Shown piece by piece: positions 43,208 through 53,581 of a stretch of DNA of 64,000 nt. Below the pieces are notes generated by a model. It saw nothing but the letters and a program-made list of their open reading frames with translations, was not told the origin of the DNA and did not search any database. The translations under genes and the position numbers were made by a program. The stretch comes from Chloroflexota bacterium (GTDB taxonomy: Bacteria > Chloroflexota > Chloroflexia > Chloroflexales > Herpetosiphonaceae), in the NCBI GenBank assembly GCA_020161265.1, contig JAIUOC010000008.1:62001-126000 (forward strand). Reading direction: 5' to 3'. The first letter of the stretch is position 1; every line of letters begins with the position of its first letter.

Positions 43208-44461
43208 TTAAAACAGGCCACGGGCTGGTTGTAGTACTTGTTCGCCGAGGTGGATAAAGATTGAACGGCTGCGCCAAGTTTGATAATTAATTTCGCGCGA
43301 TTGCGCTCGATCATTCAAAAACATGGCTTCCATTTGGCGAGCAAAGGCCGGATTCTTGATTGTGGCATTGATTTCATAATTCGCTGCCAGGCTGCGGGTA
43401 TCTAAATTGGCGCTGCCCACGGTTGACCACATCCCATCAACGGTCATGGTTTTGGCATGAATCATTGTGCCACGATAGAGCAGCACGCGTGCGCCATGCT
43501 CCATCAATTCCCCCAATAAACCACGACAAATCCAATCGACCACGATATTATCGGAGATTTCGGGCACCATAATTTGAATATCGACCCCGCGTTTGGCAGC
43601 ATCGATCAGCGTTGCCCGAATCAGCGGGTCGGGCAAGAAATAGGCATTCGAAATGTAAATATAGTGTTTGGCATCGTTAATTGCATCAAGGTAGGTTTGG
43701 CGAATTGGCAATTGATATTCAATCGGGTCGTTAGCGCAAATTCCCACTTGTTGATCGTTGGTGGTGGAATAGCTCAAATTAATTTTATGTTTTTTATTAT
43801 ATTTATTCCACAGAGCAATAAATTCTTCGGCAATATTGGCAGCAATTGGGCCTTCGATTTTCAAATGGGTATCACGCCAAGTTCGGGCATAGTTGCGGCC
43901 AATATTCATGCCACCTAAATAACCAATTTTACCATCGATCACCAAAATTTTGCGATGGGTGCGAATCCACATATTCGTATCGAAAAATGAGCGAATTGAT
44001 TTGAGGCGGCCAAATTCAAAGACCCGAATATTGCGGCGCTTGCCAAACAACTTAAAGCGTTCGGGAACGTGCAACGTACCAATGCCATCAAAGGTTACAT
44101 AAATTTTCACACCTTCGCGAGCTTTGCGAATTAACGCTCGTTTGAAGGCTAGCCCAACCTCATCGCGCTCGAAAATATAGCTTTCCAGCAAAATCGATTC
44201 TTTGGCTAGGGAAATATCAAACAGCATTTGACGAAAGACTGAGCCACCATCATCAAATAATTGCACGCTATGCTCGCCCAAATCGATTGGCGGCAAATCA
44301 AGCTGGGGAAAGCTATTTTCAACGCTGCGATTGCGCAACTTGGCATAAGCCATTAGCGCACCCATCAAGCCCAATTGAGCCAGAATGCTGGCCAGCAGCA
44401 AACGTGGCAGTGAAAGCACCCACTCAGTCAGAAACCATAACCCAGCTTTGAGCCAACGCAT
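43208..44461 (-). CDS. cls: Cardiolipin synthase-like phospholipase D
   Basis: 417 residues. N-terminal hydrophobic region (about 1-35) then two phospholipase D domains. HKD motif 1: THRKILVIDGKIGYLGGMN; motif 2: MIHAKTMTVDGMWSTVGSANLDTRS. It condenses two phosphatidylglycerols, or phosphatidylglycerol and another lipid, to cardiolipin at the membrane. The order and the single N-terminal hydrophobic segment resemble ClsA/ClsB-type enzymes. AAAGGA precedes the ATG. Confidence 0.92.
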   Translation of the reverse strand: MRWLKAGLWFLTEWVLSLPRLLLASILAQLGLMGALMAYAKLRNRSVENSFPQLDLPPIDLGEHSVQLFDDGGSVFRQMLFDISLAKESILLESYIFERDEVGLAFKRALIRKAREGVKIYVTFDGIGTLHVPERFKLFGKRRNIRVFEFGRLKSIRSFFDTNMWIRTHRKILVIDGKIGYLGGMNIGRNYARTWRDTHLKIEGPIAANIAEEFIALWNKYNKKHKINLSYSTTNDQQVGICANDPIEYQLPIRQTYLDAINDAKHYIYISNAYFLPDPLIRATLIDAAKRGVDIQIMVPEISDNIVVDWICRGLLGELMEHGARVLLYRGTMIHAKTMTVDGMWSTVGSANLDTRSLAANYEINATIKNPAFARQMEAMFLNDRAQSREINYQTWRSRSIFIHLGEQVLQPARGLF

Positions 44462-44550
44462 AGCGATCCTTTCGCAGCTTCAGCCTCAAATCGCCGAGGC
44501 CAAGCCCGCTTGTCGCAATTCCAATGCCACCACTATAGCACGGCCACGCT

Positions 44551-44585
44551 TAAACAAAACAGGCTATCAATTGTTGATAGCCTGT
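44551..44585 (-). terminator. Rho-independent terminator of the glycosylphosphotransferase gene
   Basis: ACAGGCTATCAA (44559-44570) pairs perfectly with TTGATAGCCTGT (44574-44585). On the minus strand the stem is followed by TTTTGTTTAAG. It lies 24 bases beyond the stop codon at 44609. Confidence 0.88.
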
Positions 44586-44608
44586 CGTGCTGCGATTTCA
44601 ATTGCTAT

Positions 44609-46090
44609 TTAGTATGCGCCACGACCAAACAGCACCGCCGGAATCGTCATGATCATAATTCGCAGATCAAGCCAGAGCGACCAGTGTTCGGTGTAGTAAA
44701 TATCCAAGCGCACCATATCATCGAAGGTGGTGTTGGAGCGGCCTGAGGCTTGCCATAAACCAGTCAAGCCTGGAGTCACTTCCAAACGGCGATAGTGCCA
44801 TTCTTGATATTGGGCTACTTCGTCGGGCACTTGCGGGCGTGGGCCAACCAAGCTCATTTCGCCGCGCAGCACATTGTAGAGTTGCGGTAGCTCGTCGATG
44901 CTGAGTTTGCGCAAAATCCGACCCAAGCGAGTAACCCGTGGGTCGTCTTTGATTTTGAAGAGTGCCCCTTCGGCCTCATTTTGATCCATCAGGCTTTTTT
45001 TGAGCGCCTCGGCATTGGGTACCATCGTGCGCAATTTGTAGACCATAAAGGTTTGGCCATGCTTGCCGATGCGTGGTTGGCGAAAAACCACCGGCGCTTG
45101 TGGATCAGAGAGTTTGATCATCAAGGCGGCCAAGCCCCAAATTGTGGCCCAAATCGGCGCAGTCAGGCCAATCATCAGTAAATCGGTGCTACGTTTGAAC
45201 ACATAATTCCAGCCGCGAATCACATTCTTTTTCAAGCGCAACAGCGGAATCGTACTCAAGCGCTGAATGCTGACGCGATCGAAGCTCAGTTCATATAAAT
45301 CGGGGGCGACGCGAAATTCAATATTGAACTTACGGCAAATTGCCACGACTTCGGGTAGGCTGGTGTGCGCCCAAAATGGCAGGGCAATAATCACTTGATC
45401 GACATGGCGTTGACGCATAATCTGCTCGAATTGGCTGAGCGTGCCAAGCCAGCGAAATTGCTCACCTGGTGCGGCCACATCGTCGCGATCATCGGGCGGG
45501 CCTTCGACATAGCCCAACAAATGATGGCCATGATCGAGCGTATATTGCAATTCTTCCATCACCTGTTTGGCTAGGCCACGATTGCCGACCACCACAACTT
45601 GTTCTAAGCCAACGCCGCGTCGCCATGCCCAGCGCCGCAACATGCGCAAACTAATCCGGCCAAACGTCAGCGCCACAATCACGCAAAACCAAACAAACAC
45701 CATAATCAAGCGCGACCATAAATCGGCGCGATTGATAAATAGCCACATGACCGTGAGGGCAAGGGCAATTGTGGTGCTGGTAACGATAATACTAAACGAA
45801 TCGAAGGCTGAGGCTGAACGGGGCAGGCGATAAAACCCGCGCCAGTGCAACGTGCTAATCAGCGTCAACATAAACACCAACATCATCGGGTAGAAGGCCG
45901 AGAGTTGGCGATATGAAGCTGGGTCGTAAATATCACGACCTAAGCGGACATCGTAACGCAGCCAGTGCGCTACGGCAAAGGCTACTAAAATCAAACATCC
46001 ATCGAGCAAGGTCAGAGCCAGCCGCGATGTGGTTTGACGCACATCGCGCTGCGAAAAAATCGGTTGGCTGGTAGACCAATCGCTCATCAT
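44609..46090 (-). CDS. Polyprenyl glycosylphosphotransferase (exopolysaccharide initiating sugar transferase)
   Basis: About 493 residues. Four N-terminal helices, a middle NAD-like/CoA-binding-type domain ([18 protein letters not shown]), another helix, then the C-terminal bacterial sugar transferase domain: [61 protein letters not shown] and the end [20 protein letters not shown]. It starts exopolysaccharide synthesis by loading a hexose phosphate onto undecaprenyl phosphate. Two adjacent ATG codons (46090, 46087) overlap the obg stop (ATGATGA), implying coupling; an ATG at 46111 inside obg, with GAG 6 bases upstream, is also possible. No other polysaccharide genes are adjacent, though a low-molecular-weight tyrosine phosphatase lies at 49662. 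Confidence 0.9.
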   Translation of the reverse strand: MMSDWSTSQPIFSQRDVRQTTSRLALTLLDGCLILVAFAVAHWLRYDVRLGRDIYDPASYRQLSAFYPMMLVFMLTLISTLHWRGFYRLPRSASAFDSFSIIVTSTTIALALTVMWLFINRADLWSRLIMVFVWFCVIVALTFGRISLRMLRRWAWRRGVGLEQVVVVGNRGLAKQVMEELQYTLDHGHHLLGYVEGPPDDRDDVAAPGEQFRWLGTLSQFEQIMRQRHVDQVIIALPFWAHTSLPEVVAICRKFNIEFRVAPDLYELSFDRVSIQRLSTIPLLRLKKNVIRGWNYVFKRSTDLLMIGLTAPIWATIWGLAALMIKLSDPQAPVVFRQPRIGKHGQTFMVYKLRTMVPNAEALKKSLMDQNEAEGALFKIKDDPRVTRLGRILRKLSIDELPQLYNVLRGEMSLVGPRPQVPDEVAQYQEWHYRRLEVTPGLTGLWQASGRSNTTFDDMVRLDIYYTEHWSLWLDLRIMIMTIPAVLFGRGAY

Positions 46091-47400
46091 CCAATCGACT
46101 CGTCTTGCCATAACAACTCAGCTTTTTCAATCCGCACAGGATCGCCATGGCGCACACCAGCAGCAAACAGCGCTGCTGAAACGCCCATCGCTTCCAACAC
46201 CCGTTGGAGCCGATCGAGCGATTCGCTTTGGGCAAAGTTCGTCATTGAAACAAGCCGTTCAATTTTCTCGCCATGGACACGTAACACCCCATCTTCCTCA
46301 GTTTCGAGCCAGAAATCATTCGGGTCGATATTGCTGAAGCGGAAGGTCAGAATTTCCTCACTGTACGGCAGGCGGGTAATCCGTTCGGGCATTTCACGTA
46401 GAATATCGACAATTCGGCGTTGCAACGGTTGCAGGCCTTGGTTGGTTGCTGCCGAAATTGGAAAGATATTTTCCGGATCAATGCCCCAAGCGATAATTTG
46501 TGGACGCATCAATTCGTCAAAGGCCTCGGCATCGGGAATATCGGTTTTGTTCAAGGCGACCAGTTGCGGGCGTTGAGCCAATTCGCTGGAGTAGGCCTTG
46601 AGTTCAGCGTTGATCGTCAAGAAATCTTCAAAGGGATCGCGGCCTTCAGTGCCCGCAGCATCGAGCACATGCACCAAAATTCGCGTGCGCTCAATATGGC
46701 GCAAGAAATCGTGGCCCAGCCCAACCCCACGGCTGGCTCCTTCGATCAAACCTGGAATATCGGCTACCACAAAGGTAAAATCGTTGAATTCGGCTACGCC
46801 TAAATTGGGCGAAAGTGTGGTAAACGGATAATTAGCAATTTTCGGACGCGCAGCGCTGACCATCGAGAGCAAAGTCGATTTGCCCGCGTTGGGGAAGCCG
46901 ACCAAGCCAACATCAGCAATGACTTTTAATTCAAGTTGCAGCTCACGCTCTTCGCCAGGCTGGCCAAGCTCGGCAATCCGTGGCACTTGATTCGAGGCAG
47001 TGGCAAAGTGGGTATTGCCCAAGCCGCCCTTGCCACCACGGGCTACCAACAATTTTTGGCCAGGAAACAACAAATCGACAGTTTGAACTTCGCCCTCAAT
47101 TTCGGCGCTCACAATCGTACCAGGTGGCACACGAATAAACGTATCTTCGCCTGTGCGGCCACGTTTGCGCTGCCGACCAGCGTTCAAGCCCTTATCGGCT
47201 TCAAAATGGGTTTCAAAACGAAAAGGCAATAGCGTATTTAAATGAGGGCTTACCTCAAGATAGACACTCCCGCCACGGCCACCATCGCCACCATCGGGGC
47301 CGCCACGCGGAACATATTTTTCTCGGCGGAAAGTGGCCATACCATCGCCACCATCACCAGCTTTGACTGTAATCAGCGCACGATCTATAAAATCAGACAT
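46087..47400 (-). CDS. obg: GTPase Obg/CgtA
   Basis: 437 residues. The N-terminal Obg fold is Gly-rich ([26 protein letters not shown], then [18 protein letters not shown]). The G domain shows G1 [12 protein letters not shown]3 [16 protein letters not shown] and G4 LNKTDIPD. The C-terminal 100 residues are the Obg C-terminal domain ([21 protein letters not shown]) found in Gram-positive and related proteins. Obg helps 50S ribosome assembly and stress control. It overlaps the start of the glycosylphosphotransferase gene, an uncommon partner; the usual rplU-rpmA neighbours are absent. Confidence 0.95.
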   Translation of the reverse strand: MSDFIDRALITVKAGDGGDGMATFRREKYVPRGGPDGGDGGRGGSVYLEVSPHLNTLLPFRFETHFEADKGLNAGRQRKRGRTGEDTFIRVPPGTIVSAEIEGEVQTVDLLFPGQKLLVARGGKGGLGNTHFATASNQVPRIAELGQPGEERELQLELKVIADVGLVGFPNAGKSTLLSMVSAARPKIANYPFTTLSPNLGVAEFNDFTFVVADIPGLIEGASRGVGLGHDFLRHIERTRILVHVLDAAGTEGRDPFEDFLTINAELKAYSSELAQRPQLVALNKTDIPDAEAFDELMRPQIIAWGIDPENIFPISAATNQGLQPLQRRIVDILREMPERITRLPYSEEILTFRFSNIDPNDFWLETEEDGVLRVHGEKIERLVSMTNFAQSESLDRLQRVLEAMGVSAALFAAGVRHGDPVRIEKAELLWQDESIG

Positions 47401-47546
47401 AAAAAGTCACCCGCTTCGTGTGGTTAATTATTCAATTGTGATTGTAACGCAGGATACATGAAGAATCGCATGCTGTCCAATGCGTTTAGACACAAAAACG
47501 ACGCTCTCGCGAGCGCCGAATAGCTATAACTATACCATAATTTGGC

Positions 47547-47738
47547 CTAACCTGGGGTGATTTCTTCGGCTGGTTCAATGCCTAACTCATCAGCCCCATC
47601 GCTAGCATCAGAATCTGACTGTGGGCCACCGACTGGCACAACTTGATCTTCGGTTGCGCCATGGCTACCATCAACCTCGTTTTCATCAGGCCGAATCGTC
47701 TTATCTTCAGCGGTGATTTGGGCTTGTGGGTCGGTCAT
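47547..47738 (-). CDS. Small acidic protein, 63 residues
   Basis: Strongly acidic and Asp/Glu/Gly/Pro-rich, with no Cys, Trp or Phe, so probably disordered. It begins MTDPQAQITAEDKTIRPDE and ends EPAEEITPG. GGAG lies 9 bases before the ATG. No family was recognised. Composition resembles small hydrophilic stress or spore-like proteins, but nothing specific supports that. Confidence 0.55.
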   Translation of the reverse strand: MTDPQAQITAEDKTIRPDENEVDGSHGATEDQVVPVGGPQSDSDASDGADELGIEPAEEITPG

Positions 47739-47807
47739 CGTAGCAACTCCAAACTAAACAAAAGAATATCTGCCCAAGCTCTATGCAAGCCTTATGCCAT
47801 GAATATT

Positions 47808-47910
47808 GGAAGGATGAATTATGAATTATGAGGGATGAAGCTAGATGATTCGTGGAATTTGTAGCTAAAAACCTAAACTTAGTGTCCTTCGTGCTCTTCG
47901 TGGATCAACA
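47808..47910. repeat. Dispersed intergenic repeats
   Basis: GATGAATTATGAATTATGAG (47813) is the same word as at 42971. AGTGTCCTTCGTGCTCTTCG (47881) is an inverted member of the CCACGAAG family seen at 20535 and 29432. Confidence 0.7.
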
Positions 47911-47921
47911 ACGCTTATTCC

Positions 47922-47972
47922 TAAAAACACCAACAGCAGCGACACCGGAGAACCAGTGATGTCGCTGCTGTT
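47922..47972 (-). terminator. Rho-independent terminator of the FG-GAP gene
   Basis: AACAGCAGCGACA (47932-47944) pairs perfectly with TGTCGCTGCTGTT (47960-47972); on the minus strand the stem is followed by GGTGTTTTTAG. It lies 18 bases beyond the stop codon. Confidence 0.88.
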
Positions 47973-47989
47973 GACGAAACAACCGCCGA

Positions 47990-49501
47990 TTACCGCATGA
48001 TCATCGGCATATAAACTGTTGTTGGCAGGCGACCAACGATATAGGCATAGCCTTCGATCTGGCTGCCAGCAAGGTCGGCTCCCAGAAGCAAATCGCCATG
48101 TCCATCGCCAGTAGCGTCGCCCAAACCTGCTACTGCCCGCCCAAGTCGGCCACCGCCAACAACCCCATCAAGGCTAAAGCCCTGTTCTACTGTCAAATTG
48201 GCCAAATTAATTGTATTGCTTACTGGTGGCGTGTTGACCACATACACCCGACCTGTATCTGAGCCAAGGCTACTATCAACTCCATAGGCTCCGATAATCA
48301 AGCGTTGATCGCTATAACCCACCGAAAAACCAGCCTCATCACCAGCTTGCTCTCCCACGAAGCGCACGGTATTGCTCAACGGTTGAGCCAAATCAAGCGT
48401 GCCACTGAAGGCTGACCCATAAATCAAATCAACTCGACCAGCGCCGCCAGCAGGAAATTGATCACTGCCAACTGCCAAATCGCCCCGTTGATCGCCATTC
48501 AGATCTCCAGTGCCAACCAAGCTGATGCCAGCGCGATCACTCACTCCAGCCCCAGCAATTACAAAGCCATTCTGGGCCAGCGCTCCGATAGGATATGAGG
48601 CGGTGGTGTTAGCACCCCATACGACGGCCACGCTACCAGCAGCGCTACGCCCAAATGGATCGGCCACATACGAGCCTACCAAAATCTCAGGTTTGCCATC
48701 GCCGTTCATGTCGCTAGTGCTACCAACCGCGCTACCAGCCCGATCATTAGCAGCAGCACCATCAATCCGATAGCCATAATTGCTAGCAGTTGCCAAATCG
48801 AGGGTTGTGGTGGTGGCTTTGCCCCAAACCACATAGGCTGCACCAGCATTATCGGCGCTGGCATCAACCCCAATTGCCCCGATTACGATTTCATTCAAGC
48901 CGTCATTATTGAGATCTTCGACCCCAATCAATGCATAGCCCACCCGATCGCCTGCTACAGCACCATCGATCCGATAACCATGATTACCAAGCGCCGCCAA
49001 ATCGAGGGTTGTGGTGAGCGAGCCGCCCCAAACCACAAACACACTGCCAGCAGTCGCTCGGCCATTGGGCGATTCGCCCCACGCACCGATGGCAACGTCG
49101 TCGATTTGGTCGCCGTTGACATCGCCAAGGCCAGTGACGCTCCAGCCAGATGAAGCACCCTCACTGGCCCCATAAATTGCCACGCCCCGTTCGGCCAGAT
49201 CGGGGGCTTGCAAGGTTGCGGTAAGTGCTTGACCCCAAATCAGATAGCTGGTGCCAGCGTTGTTGCGACCCAACGGGTCGGCTACCCAAGCACCGACCAA
49301 GCTATCGGCCAAGCCATCTTGATTAATATCGCCAACGTCGGCCACGGCATAACCAGCATGTTCGCCAGCACCGCCCGTAAACGCCACAATTGTTGTTTCG
49401 GCGAGACTTTCGCTGAATTGCTGGGATTCAGCGAAAGCCCAACCACTTAATCCAAGGGCAATGCCACAGCCGCATAACCCAAGTAATTGACGCAATTTCA
49501 A
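47990..49501 (-). CDS. Secreted FG-GAP repeat (integrin-like beta-propeller) protein
   Basis: 503 residues with a signal peptide (LLGLCGCGIALGLSGWAFA). The mature part is about seven repeats of roughly 60 residues, each with a Ca-binding D-x-N-x-D-G loop (DINQDGLAD, DVNGDQIDD, DLNNDGLNE, DMNGDGKPE, DLNGDQRGD, DATGDGHGD) and a GxxYVVWG-like strand, so a seven-bladed propeller. It is secreted or surface-bound; FG-GAP proteins usually mediate adhesion. The start is a TTG at 49501, supported by GGAGGG 7 bases upstream and by the signal peptide beginning there. No C-terminal sorting signal was recognised. Confidence 0.85.
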   Translation of the reverse strand: MKLRQLLGLCGCGIALGLSGWAFAESQQFSESLAETTIVAFTGGAGEHAGYAVADVGDINQDGLADSLVGAWVADPLGRNNAGTSYLIWGQALTATLQAPDLAERGVAIYGASEGASSGWSVTGLGDVNGDQIDDVAIGAWGESPNGRATAGSVFVVWGGSLTTTLDLAALGNHGYRIDGAVAGDRVGYALIGVEDLNNDGLNEIVIGAIGVDASADNAGAAYVVWGKATTTTLDLATASNYGYRIDGAAANDRAGSAVGSTSDMNGDGKPEILVGSYVADPFGRSAAGSVAVVWGANTTASYPIGALAQNGFVIAGAGVSDRAGISLVGTGDLNGDQRGDLAVGSDQFPAGGAGRVDLIYGSAFSGTLDLAQPLSNTVRFVGEQAGDEAGFSVGYSDQRLIIGAYGVDSSLGSDTGRVYVVNTPPVSNTINLANLTVEQGFSLDGVVGGGRLGRAVAGLGDATGDGHGDLLLGADLAGSQIEGYAYIVGRLPTTVYMPMIMR

Positions 49502-49661
49502 ACCAGACCCTCCAAGAACGTGTGCTACGATGAGTTTAGACGGTTATTTCCGACTAAATTGTTTTTATATCGCGAGACTATACTCGATCTTCAAATTCAC
49601 GTCAAACTGGTATACTAAAGGGAGTTTTTGGCTTGATTAGAGGTATCTAGAAGGAGTGCCC

Positions 49662-50126
49662 ATGGTTCGGGTCTTATTTGTTTGTTTAGGCAATATTTGT
49701 CGTTCGCCCATGGCCGAGGGCATTATGCGCCACTTGGTCGAGCAACGAAAGCTTAGTCATGCGATCGAAGTCGATTCGGCGGGCACGAGCCATTATCACA
49801 TTGGCGATGAGCCGCACCACGGAACTATGCGCATTTTGCGCCACAATGGCATTAGCTTGAGCCATCGAGGTCGCCAATTTGGCAAAATTGATCAACAGAA
49901 TTTTGATTATTTGATCGCGATGGATACGCAAAATCGCCGTGATATGCAGGCGGTTTTAGGCTCAAACGGGGCTGAAGTACGCTTGATTCTTGATTACATT
50001 CCCAACGGAGTCAAAGGCCGCGACGTGCCTGACCCTTGGTATACTGGCAATTTTGAGGAAGTCTATGCGATGTTGCACACTGCCTGTAATGCTTTGCTTG
50101 ATGAAATTGTGGCAACAAAACTCTAA
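49662..50126 (+). CDS. Low-molecular-weight protein tyrosine phosphatase
   Basis: 154 residues. P-loop VLFVCLGNICRSPMAEG with nucleophilic Cys and Arg, then DSAGTSHYHIGDEPH, and the general-acid loop GRDVPDPWYTGNFEEVYAM with the catalytic Asp. Bacterial members regulate exopolysaccharide tyrosine kinases or arsenate/stress responses; the polysaccharide-starting transferase 3.5 kb away makes the first plausible. AAGGAG lies 5 bases before the ATG at 49662. Confidence 0.93.
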   Translation: MVRVLFVCLGNICRSPMAEGIMRHLVEQRKLSHAIEVDSAGTSHYHIGDEPHHGTMRILRHNGISLSHRGRQFGKIDQQNFDYLIAMDTQNRRDMQAVLGSNGAEVRLILDYIPNGVKGRDVPDPWYTGNFEEVYAMLHTACNALLDEIVATKL

Positions 50127-50140
50127 GATTTTTAACATCA

Positions 50141-50188
50141 AATCCCCGCTAGCCATCACTAATGCGTAGCTAGCGGGGATTTCTAATT
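50141..50188. terminator. Bidirectional terminator between phosphatase gene and uvrA
   Basis: AATCCCCGCTAGC (50141-50153) pairs perfectly with GCTAGCGGGGATT (50169-50181), followed by TCTAATT on the plus strand. It lies between convergent genes. Confidence 0.88.
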
Positions 50189-50192
50189 AATT

Positions 50193-53100
50193 TCAGCCAA
50201 GATTCAGCAAATCGCGCAAAAAGACCGCTGTGTGCGAAGTTGGATGTAAGGCCACTTCTTCAGGCGTGCCTTGGGCGATAATATAGCCACCGCCAGTGCC
50301 ACCCTCAGGCCCAAGATCAATAATCCAATCGGCGGTTTTGATCACATCAAGGCTGTGTTCAATCACCAGAACCGTATTACCAGCCTTGACCAAGCGCTGA
50401 ATGACCCGCAACAGATTTTGTACATCGGCGAAGTGCAAGCCGGTAGTTGGCTCATCGAGAATGTAGATTGTGCGGCCAGTGGCCACCCGCGCCAATTCTT
50501 TGGCCAATTTGACCCGCTGAGCCTCGCCACCAGAGAGCGTCGTAGCCGATTGGCCAAGTTTGATGTAATCCAAGCCAACATCGTGCAAGGTTTGCAGCAC
50601 TCGCTTGAGTTTGGGGTGGTTCTCGAAGAATTCGAGCGCGGTGTGCACATCCATATCCAGCACATCGGAAATGGTTTTGCCTTTGTAGCGCACTTGTAAA
50701 GTTTCGCGATTGTAACGTTTGCCCTTGCACTCATCGCAGCGCACCCACACATCCGCCAAGAAGTGCATTTCGATCTTTTGCTCGCCATTGCCTTGGCAGG
50801 CTTCACAGCGCCCACCTTTGACATTGAACGAGAAGCGGCCTGGCTCATAGCCGCGCAGTTTAGCATCAGGCGTATTAGCAAACACCTCACGAATCTGATC
50901 AAACAACTTGACGTAGGTTGCAGGATTCGAGCGCGGCGTGCGGCCAATCGGCTGTTGATCAATATCGATCACTTTATCAAGTTGCTCTAAACCTTCAAGC
51001 GTATCGTATTTGCCAACCCGCAACTGGGCGCGATTGAGCAAATTTGCCAAGGCTGGATAGAGCGTTTCGGTGATTAATGACGATTTGCCTGAGCCAGAAA
51101 CCCCAGTTACCGCGACCAGCGTGCCCAAAGGAATCGTAATATCAAGGTTGTTGAGGTTATTGTGAGTTGCACCGTGCAAAGTAATATGGCCATGCGCAGG
51201 CCGACGGGTTGGCGGCACTTCAATTTTCAAGCGCCCCGACAAATAGCTACCAGTCAATGAGCCATTACTGCTGATATATTCGGGCCGACCTTCAGCGACC
51301 ACCTTGCCGCCGTTGACTCCTGCACCAGGCCCGAAGTCTACCAGCCAATCGGCGGCTTTCATGGTATCTTCGTCGTGCTCAACCACAATCACGGTGTTAC
51401 CAAGGTCGCGCAGTTTAGTCAAAGTATCGATCAATTTGCGATTATCACGTTGATGCAAGCCAATTGATGGCTCGTCGAGAATATACATCACACCCATCAA
51501 GCCAGCCCCAATTTGTGAAGCCAAGCGGATGCGCTGAGCCTCACCGCCAGACAGCGAGGGAGCCGAGCGATCAAGCGTGAGATAGTGCAAACCAACATTC
51601 AACAAAAAGCCCAAGCGCTCACGAATTTCTTTGAGCACTTCGCCAGCAATTTCCAATTGCCGACCATCGAGTTTGGTCGGTGTTGGCGCGGCGGACAACA
51701 GCGGCAACACTGTGGTATCTAAACCATCGCGGCTAACCCAGTGGGCATCGCTGCCAGTTAAACCACAGGCCCATGCATAGCCTTGCGCCACAGTTTTGGC
51801 ACAAATTTGTTGCACATTTTCATCACCAACCGTCACTGCCAAACTTTCAGGCCGCAGTTTCGCCCCATGGCAGGCATGACAAGGCTGATCGCTCATCCAT
51901 TGTTGGTAATGCTCGCGCATATTTTCAACGCCAGTTTGCTGGAAACGGCGCATAATTTCTGCACCCAAGCCTTCCCAACGACGATAATACTCACCCTTGG
52001 ACTGACCTTCGCTCCAAACATGCTTGACCTTTTCACTGCCAGAGCCTTGCATCAAAATTTCGCGTACCTGTGGGCTGAGGTCTTTCCATGGGGTATCGAG
52101 ATCGAATTGATAGTGGGCGGCGATGGCTTGCAGAGCGCGATAGCCCCAGCTACCAACTTTTTTGCGCAACTCACCCCAATAGGTTACCGCGCCATCGTGC
52201 AACGATAAATTCGGGTTTGGCACGAGCAGTTCTGCATCAACTTCTAAGCGCGTGCCCAAGCCAGCACATTCAGGGCAAGCTCCTTGCGGCGCATTGAACG
52301 AAAACATCTGTGGGTTGAGTTCAAGGAACGAGATGCCACAATCAACACAGGCATAATCCTCGCTCATCACAATATCGCCCGCAGCGTTCATGCCGCTAAT
52401 GCTTGATTCTTCCTCGGGCAACAATTCTTCTTCATTAACTTCGGCAGCAACCGCTTTGGCCTTGGCTTTTTTCGATTTTGATTTTTCGGTTTGTTGGGCA
52501 AACTCAGGAATAGCGATAATAATTGTGCCATTGGCGGTGCGTAGAGCAGTTTCAACACTATCGTTGAGCCGTGAACGAAAGGTTTCGTCGTCGTCGGTTG
52601 GCACGACCAAGCGATCAACCACAATATCAATTGTATGTTTAACTTTTTTATTGAGTTTAATGTCATCTTGCAAATCGCGAATTTCGCCATCGACCCGTGC
52701 CCGCGAAAACCCCTGCGAGCGGGCATCATCGAAAATATCTTTGTATTCGCCTTTGCGAGCGGCTACCATCGGCGCTAAAAGCATAAAGCGCGTGCCTTTG
52801 GGCAACTCTAGCACCCGATTGACCATTTGTTCAGCAGTTTGCGAGCCAATGGCTTTACCACATTTATGGCAATGTGGCACGCCAATCCGCGCAAACAAGA
52901 CCCGCAAATAATCATAAATTTCGGTGACCGTGCCCACCGTTGAGCGCGGATTTTTCGAAGCCGATTTTTGTTCGATGGCAATTGCTGGCGAAAGCCCACC
53001 AATGAAATCGACCTTGGGCTTTTCGAGTTGGCCTAAAAACTGGCGGGCATACGAGGAAAGCGATTCAACATAGCGGCGCTGGCCTTCAGCATATAAGGTA

Positions 53101-53234
53101 TCAAAGGCTAACGATGACTTGCCTGAGCCAGAAACCCCCGTCAACACAACTAATTGATCGCGTGGTAGTTCGATGTCGATATTTTTAAGATTGTGCTCAC
53201 GTGCGCCCTTGATGACAATTTTATCCTGCGCCAT
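50193..53234 (-). CDS. uvrA: Excinuclease ABC subunit UvrA
   Basis: 1013 residues. Damage-recognition ATPase of nucleotide excision repair. Two ABC modules: Walker [21 protein letters not shown] and [20 protein letters not shown]; signatures [17 protein letters not shown] and [17 protein letters not shown]. Zinc fingers include [17 protein letters not shown], and [32 protein letters not shown]. It is about 60-70 residues longer than most UvrA: a Lys/Ala/Glu-rich insertion ([20 protein letters not shown]) sits before [19 protein letters not shown]. The ATG at 53234 has AAAGGCGGG upstream; the extension to 53360 was excluded. Confidence 0.96.
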   Translation of the reverse strand: MAQDKIVIKGAREHNLKNIDIELPRDQLVVLTGVSGSGKSSLAFDTLYAEGQRRYVESLSSYARQFLGQLEKPKVDFIGGLSPAIAIEQKSASKNPRSTVGTVTEIYDYLRVLFARIGVPHCHKCGKAIGSQTAEQMVNRVLELPKGTRFMLLAPMVAARKGEYKDIFDDARSQGFSRARVDGEIRDLQDDIKLNKKVKHTIDIVVDRLVVPTDDDETFRSRLNDSVETALRTANGTIIIAIPEFAQQTEKSKSKKAKAKAVAAEVNEEELLPEEESSISGMNAAGDIVMSEDYACVDCGISFLELNPQMFSFNAPQGACPECAGLGTRLEVDAELLVPNPNLSLHDGAVTYWGELRKKVGSWGYRALQAIAAHYQFDLDTPWKDLSPQVREILMQGSGSEKVKHVWSEGQSKGEYYRRWEGLGAEIMRRFQQTGVENMREHYQQWMSDQPCHACHGAKLRPESLAVTVGDENVQQICAKTVAQGYAWACGLTGSDAHWVSRDGLDTTVLPLLSAAPTPTKLDGRQLEIAGEVLKEIRERLGFLLNVGLHYLTLDRSAPSLSGGEAQRIRLASQIGAGLMGVMYILDEPSIGLHQRDNRKLIDTLTKLRDLGNTVIVVEHDEDTMKAADWLVDFGPGAGVNGGKVVAEGRPEYISSNGSLTGSYLSGRLKIEVPPTRRPAHGHITLHGATHNNLNNLDITIPLGTLVAVTGVSGSGKSSLITETLYPALANLLNRAQLRVGKYDTLEGLEQLDKVIDIDQQPIGRTPRSNPATYVKLFDQIREVFANTPDAKLRGYEPGRFSFNVKGGRCEACQGNGEQKIEMHFLADVWVRCDECKGKRYNRETLQVRYKGKTISDVLDMDVHTALEFFENHPKLKRVLQTLHDVGLDYIKLGQSATTLSGGEAQRVKLAKELARVATGRTIYILDEPTTGLHFADVQNLLRVIQRLVKAGNTVLVIEHSLDVIKTADWIIDLGPEGGTGGGYIIAQGTPEEVALHPTSHTAVFLRDLLNLG

Positions 53235-53581
53235 ACACCCGCCTTTATCGTAAAATCTATAGTATTCAAGCGCAATTTTGCTGCTTGAACAGGAAAAAGC
53301 CCCGAACGTTGCTCTCATGGCAGCGCTTGGGGAATTGATTAATCGAACAGACGTGTTCATTATAACAGAGTTTGCCCGCCATGATCCGCGACTTTTGAAT
53401 GAACTTTGTTAACTGAGGGCTGAGGGATGAAGGATGAAGGATGAAATTTTTAATACAGAGTCACACAGGGATGATTGCTCTAATCAAGTGGCCTTCATAA
53501 TTCATCCCTCATAATTCATCCCTCTATTTATGGTATGCTTCAAATGATGATTTGTTGAGATTACCCCGCGATGGCGATTGC
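53235..53581. repeat. Repeat-rich intergenic region between uvrA and the VWA gene
   Basis: Bases 53413-53441 (GAGGGATGAAGGATGAAGGA) and 53495-53524 (CATAATTCATCCCTCATAATTC) are members of the TTCATCCCTC repeat family, facing each other. No gene, SOS-box palindrome or other control site for uvrA was recognised. Confidence 0.6.

Noticed and set aside
53409..53525. CRISPR-like repeats in the TTCATCCCTC family
   Set aside because: Repeat words are short, irregularly spaced and in both orientations; no constant repeat length or unique spacers, and no cas genes.
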